A DNA stretch of 9,038 nt. Origin: an uncultured Erysipelotrichaceae bacterium (GTDB lineage Bacteria; Bacillota_I; Bacilli_A; RF39; UBA660). A model generated the notes under the pieces. It ran no database searches. It had not been told where the DNA came from and saw nothing but the letters and a program-made list of their open reading frames with translations. The stretch spans positions 1-9,038 of the forward strand of contig CADCRC010000015.1 of NCBI GenBank assembly GCA_902803795.1. The letters are read 5' to 3'. Both the position numbers and the translations under genes were made by a program. Shown here piece after piece: positions 6,495 through 9,038 of the stretch; the stretch's first letter is position 1, and each line of letters begins with the position of its first letter.

Positions 6495-9038
6495 TTATTT
6501 TACATGACTTTGTATTTTTACGTCAACTCTATGAGTCTTTTTATCATCAACTAAAACAATAATATTATTATTCATTAAAATATCATCTAATCTAATCTCA
6601 TCTTTATTTGCTTTAGAAACATAAATATTATAAATAGTATCCATATAATGATAACAAACTTCATATTTATCCCAACTAATAGGCATACGCGGAATTATTT
6701 CAAGCCTATCAGCATGCTTATGTAAACCTAAAATATCTACTATACCAACTTTATAAAACCATCCCGCAGATCCAGTATACCATGTCCAACCACCTTGTGC
6801 AGGAAATAAACTAGATGAATAAATATCAGCAACTATAACATATGGTTCAACTTGATATTTCATAACATTCTTCTTATCTAAGCTTCTATTAATAGGATTA
6901 ATCATTTGAAAATAACGATAAGCCCTATCATAATACCCAGTTTTAATTAAAGCCATCAAGTACCATGCAACACCATGAGTATACTGTCCACCATTTTCTC
7001 TAATACCTTTAGGATAATTCATAATATATCCAGGGTTATTTAAACTTTTAGAAAAAGGTGGTGCCAACAATTTAATAATTTTCAAATTATCATCAACTAA
7101 ATTTTCTTCAACTTCATTTATAACCTCATTTGCACGCCTCTTATCTGCAACTTTAGACAATATTGCAAAAGACTGAGAAATTAAATCAATTTTACATTCA
7201 CTATTATCAGAACTTCCTAATTTATCTTGATTATCAAAATATGCTCTTAAATAATATTTGCCATCCCAAGCATTCTTATTTAAATTATCTTTTAGATTAT
7301 TATTAAAATCAATATATTCATCTAAATCTAAATCAATACCATATTTTTTAATAGTATCTATAAACTTATCAATGATTAAATATAAGAAGAATCCAAGCCA
7401 AACACTTTCACCTTTGCCTTTTATTCCAACTTTATTCATTCCATCATTCCAATCACCACCACCCATAAGTGGTAATCCATGTTTACCCATATTATTCATT
7501 GAAAAAGATAAACTTCTTTGTAAATGCATAAACAATGATTCTTTAGTATTACTATAAGTAAATACTACAGTTTTCTCATTATCATATTTAGATAATTTAT
7601 CAGAATTAATATAAGGAACTTCTTCCTTTAATATATCAACATCACCTGTAACATCAATATAATACAATGTACTATATACAAGCCACAAGAAATCATCTTT
7701 GTATCTACTTCTTAAACCAAATCTATTTTTTTCATGCCACCAATGTAATACATCACCTTCTATAAATTGATGAGATGCATTAATTAATATCTGACTCTTT
7801 GTTTGTTCAGGTAAAATACAAGCAATATTAGTTGAATCTTGTAACTGATCTCTATATCCAAAAGCACCAGACACCTGATAAAATCCTGCTTTAGCAAATA
7901 TTCTAGAAGAAATAGTCTGATATAAATACCAACCATTTATAACATAATCAAATGCTTTATCTTGACTCTTAACTTCAATTGTTCCAAGTATATTTTCCCA
8001 ATAATCTTTAACATGTTTTAATTCTTTTCTACAATTACTAACATTACTATATTTATTTAACAAATCACCTAATTCATTAATTGACTTAGTTGCTCCTAAA
8101 GTAAATATAATACTTTTATTTTCATTAGATTCTAAATTAACATGAACATTAACTGCTTTACTTAAAATACTATCAATAATACAACTATTTATTTTTTCAG
8201 AGGAAGATAAAAATACTACAACATCACTATAATCTATACTATATACATTTCTTAATTTTAAATAATTATCTTTTCCCATAAATTCAGATAATATATGTCT
8301 TGCTGTTCTTTCTTCAAAATTACCAAGTGTAGGATTAATCCAATACTCTATATCTAATGATAATTTATTTGATGTAGTATTCTTAAGATTCATAATATAA
8401 ACTTTAACATTATCATTTAAAGGAATAAATTCACTTACTTCAATCAAAAACTTACTTGTATTCTGAGATAAAATAGAATAACCAAATCCATGAGTTACAT
8501 TATCAACAACCATTTCTTTTCCATTAAATCTAAATCCCTCAGATTTATCATTATTAATCATTTCATTAGTCCAACTAGATATCTTAAACTCTGATGAATT
8601 ATATGCATATGTATATCCACAACCATTATTAGTAATAATACTACCAAAATACTTATTAGCTATAATATTACTCCATGGTTTAGGCGTATCCTTATTATAA
8701 ATAACATATTCTCTACCTTTATTTTTAAATCCACCATATCCATTATCAAATTCTAATTTTTCTTTTTTACAAGCAACACTTTCTAAAAATTTAACTTCTT
8801 TAGGCTCATTTACTCTATTCTCTTTTTGTAATTTATCAACTAAATCTTCTAAAGATTCATGATTATTTATTTTAAATAACAATCTAGGAACCATATATAA
8901 TAATATTTTTTCTTCTTTTGATATTTCAGAATTACTTATACAAGTAATAGAACCCGGAGTATTATAAAAATTATTTAAAGTATACATTCTATATTTCTCA
9001 TCTTCAACTTCTTTTTTAACAAGTTTTTCAGATTCATC
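6495..9038 (-). CDS. GH94 glycoside phosphorylase domain of a cyclic beta-1,2-glucan synthase-like protein (N-terminus off window)
   Basis: About 847 residues are visible; numbering is from the first Met at 8987. GH94 hallmarks appear in family order: NGYGGFKNKGREYVI, TPKPWSNIIANKYFG, FGYRDQLQDS (RD at 379-380), HQFIEGDVLHWWH (406-418), GGGDWNDGMN (510-517, Asp515 the likely general acid by analogy with chitobiose phosphorylase), YTHGVAWY and GGWTWYTGS (732-740). The nearest relatives by motif are the C-terminal domains of NdvB-type cyclic beta-1,2-glucan synthases and 1,2-beta-oligoglucan phosphorylases, which phosphorolyse beta-1,2-glucans. The Met at 8987 is probably not the start. It lacks a clear Shine-Dalgarno, the frame is open to the edge (DESEKLVKKEVEDEKYR precedes it), and residues about 24-50 (SKEEKILLYMVPRLLF) match a segment that lies inside NdvB-like proteins. 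Whether GT84 and glycoamylase domains lie upstream cannot be seen. Confidence 0.93.
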   Translation of the reverse strand, partial: DESEKLVKKEVEDEKYRMYTLNNFYNTPGSITCISNSEISKEEKILLYMVPRLLFKINNHESLEDLVDKLQKENRVNEPKEVKFLESVACKKEKLEFDNGYGGFKNKGREYVIYNKDTPKPWSNIIANKYFGSIITNNGCGYTYAYNSSEFKISSWTNEMINNDKSEGFRFNGKEMVVDNVTHGFGYSILSQNTSKFLIEVSEFIPLNDNVKVYIMNLKNTTSNKLSLDIEYWINPTLGNFEERTARHILSEFMGKDNYLKLRNVYSIDYSDVVVFLSSSEKINSCIIDSILSKAVNVHVNLESNENKSIIFTLGATKSINELGDLLNKYSNVSNCRKELKHVKDYWENILGTIEVKSQDKAFDYVINGWYLYQTISSRIFAKAGFYQVSGAFGYRDQLQDSTNIACILPEQTKSQILINASHQFIEGDVLHWWHEKNRFGLRSRYKDDFLWLVYSTLYYIDVTGDVDILKEEVPYINSDKLSKYDNEKTVVFTYSNTKESLFMHLQRSLSFSMNNMGKHGLPLMGGGDWNDGMNKVGIKGKGESVWLGFFLYLIIDKFIDTIKKYGIDLDLDEYIDFNNNLKDNLNKNAWDGKYYLRAYFDNQDKLGSSDNSECKIDLISQSFAILSKVADKRRANEVINEVEENLVDDNLKIIKLLAPPFSKSLNNPGYIMNYPKGIRENGGQYTHGVAWYLMALIKTGYYDRAYRYFQMINPINRSLDKKNVMKYQVEPYVIVADIYSSSLFPAQGGWTWYTGSAGWFYKVGIVDILGLHKHADRLEIIPRMPISWDKYEVCYHYMDTIYNIYVSKANKDEIRLDDILMNNNIIVLVDDKKTHRVDVKIQSHVK

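Noticed and set aside
7258..7557. Plus-strand open frame of 99 codons
   Set aside because: It is antisense to the catalytic core of the GH94 gene, including the GDWNDG region. Its proline- and serine-rich product is what that antisense would encode.
1..9038. Mobile element, CRISPR or tRNA/rRNA content
   Set aside because: No transposase or integrase frames, no regularly spaced repeats and no cloverleaf-like or rRNA-like stretches were seen; coding sequence covers nearly the whole window.

Overview
The window is very AT-rich and every gene reads on the minus strand. Genes are packed tightly, with Shine-Dalgarno sites and stop-start overlaps. All eight visible stop codons are TAA or TAG, but tryptophan is read from TGG and no open frame needs TGA as a sense codon, so the standard bacterial code fits. 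Base composition, GGAGG-type ribosome binding sites, a gut-Firmicutes style surface protein and a DUF1292-like protein suggest a low-GC Bacilli/Mollicutes-like bacterium (for example the uncultured gut lineages near RF39). That placement is inference; there is no marker gene here.

Layout in the direction of transcription (right to left). (1) 9038-6495: the C-terminal part of a GH94 enzyme of the cyclic beta-1,2-glucan synthase / 1,2-beta-oligoglucan phosphorylase type. Its frame stays open to the right edge, so it is 5'-truncated. (2) After a promoter-like site at 6492-6464 comes a five-gene run: an 83-residue DUF1292-like protein, a 327-residue protein with a long Pro/Ala/Val/Thr/Glu-rich linker, a 133-residue unknown, a membrane-anchored HExxH zinc-peptidase-like protein, and a Nudix hydrolase. 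Gaps are 3 to 16 bases, or the stop and start share a base, so this is probably one operon. (3) 3285-1135: a large cell-surface protein with an N-terminal membrane anchor, ten cysteines, two 74-residue tandem repeats and a C-terminal DUF6273-like module. A clear intrinsic terminator follows at 1109-1080. (4) 1054-371: an ABC transporter ATPase, whose true start is inside the longest open frame. It overlaps a partial membrane-protein gene that runs off the left edge and is probably its permease.

No RNA gene, CRISPR array, insertion sequence or attachment site was seen, and no stretch above 300 bases lacks a gene. The least explained part is the five-gene operon, where a probable extracytoplasmic metallopeptidase and a Nudix enzyme are translationally coupled behind three proteins of unknown role.
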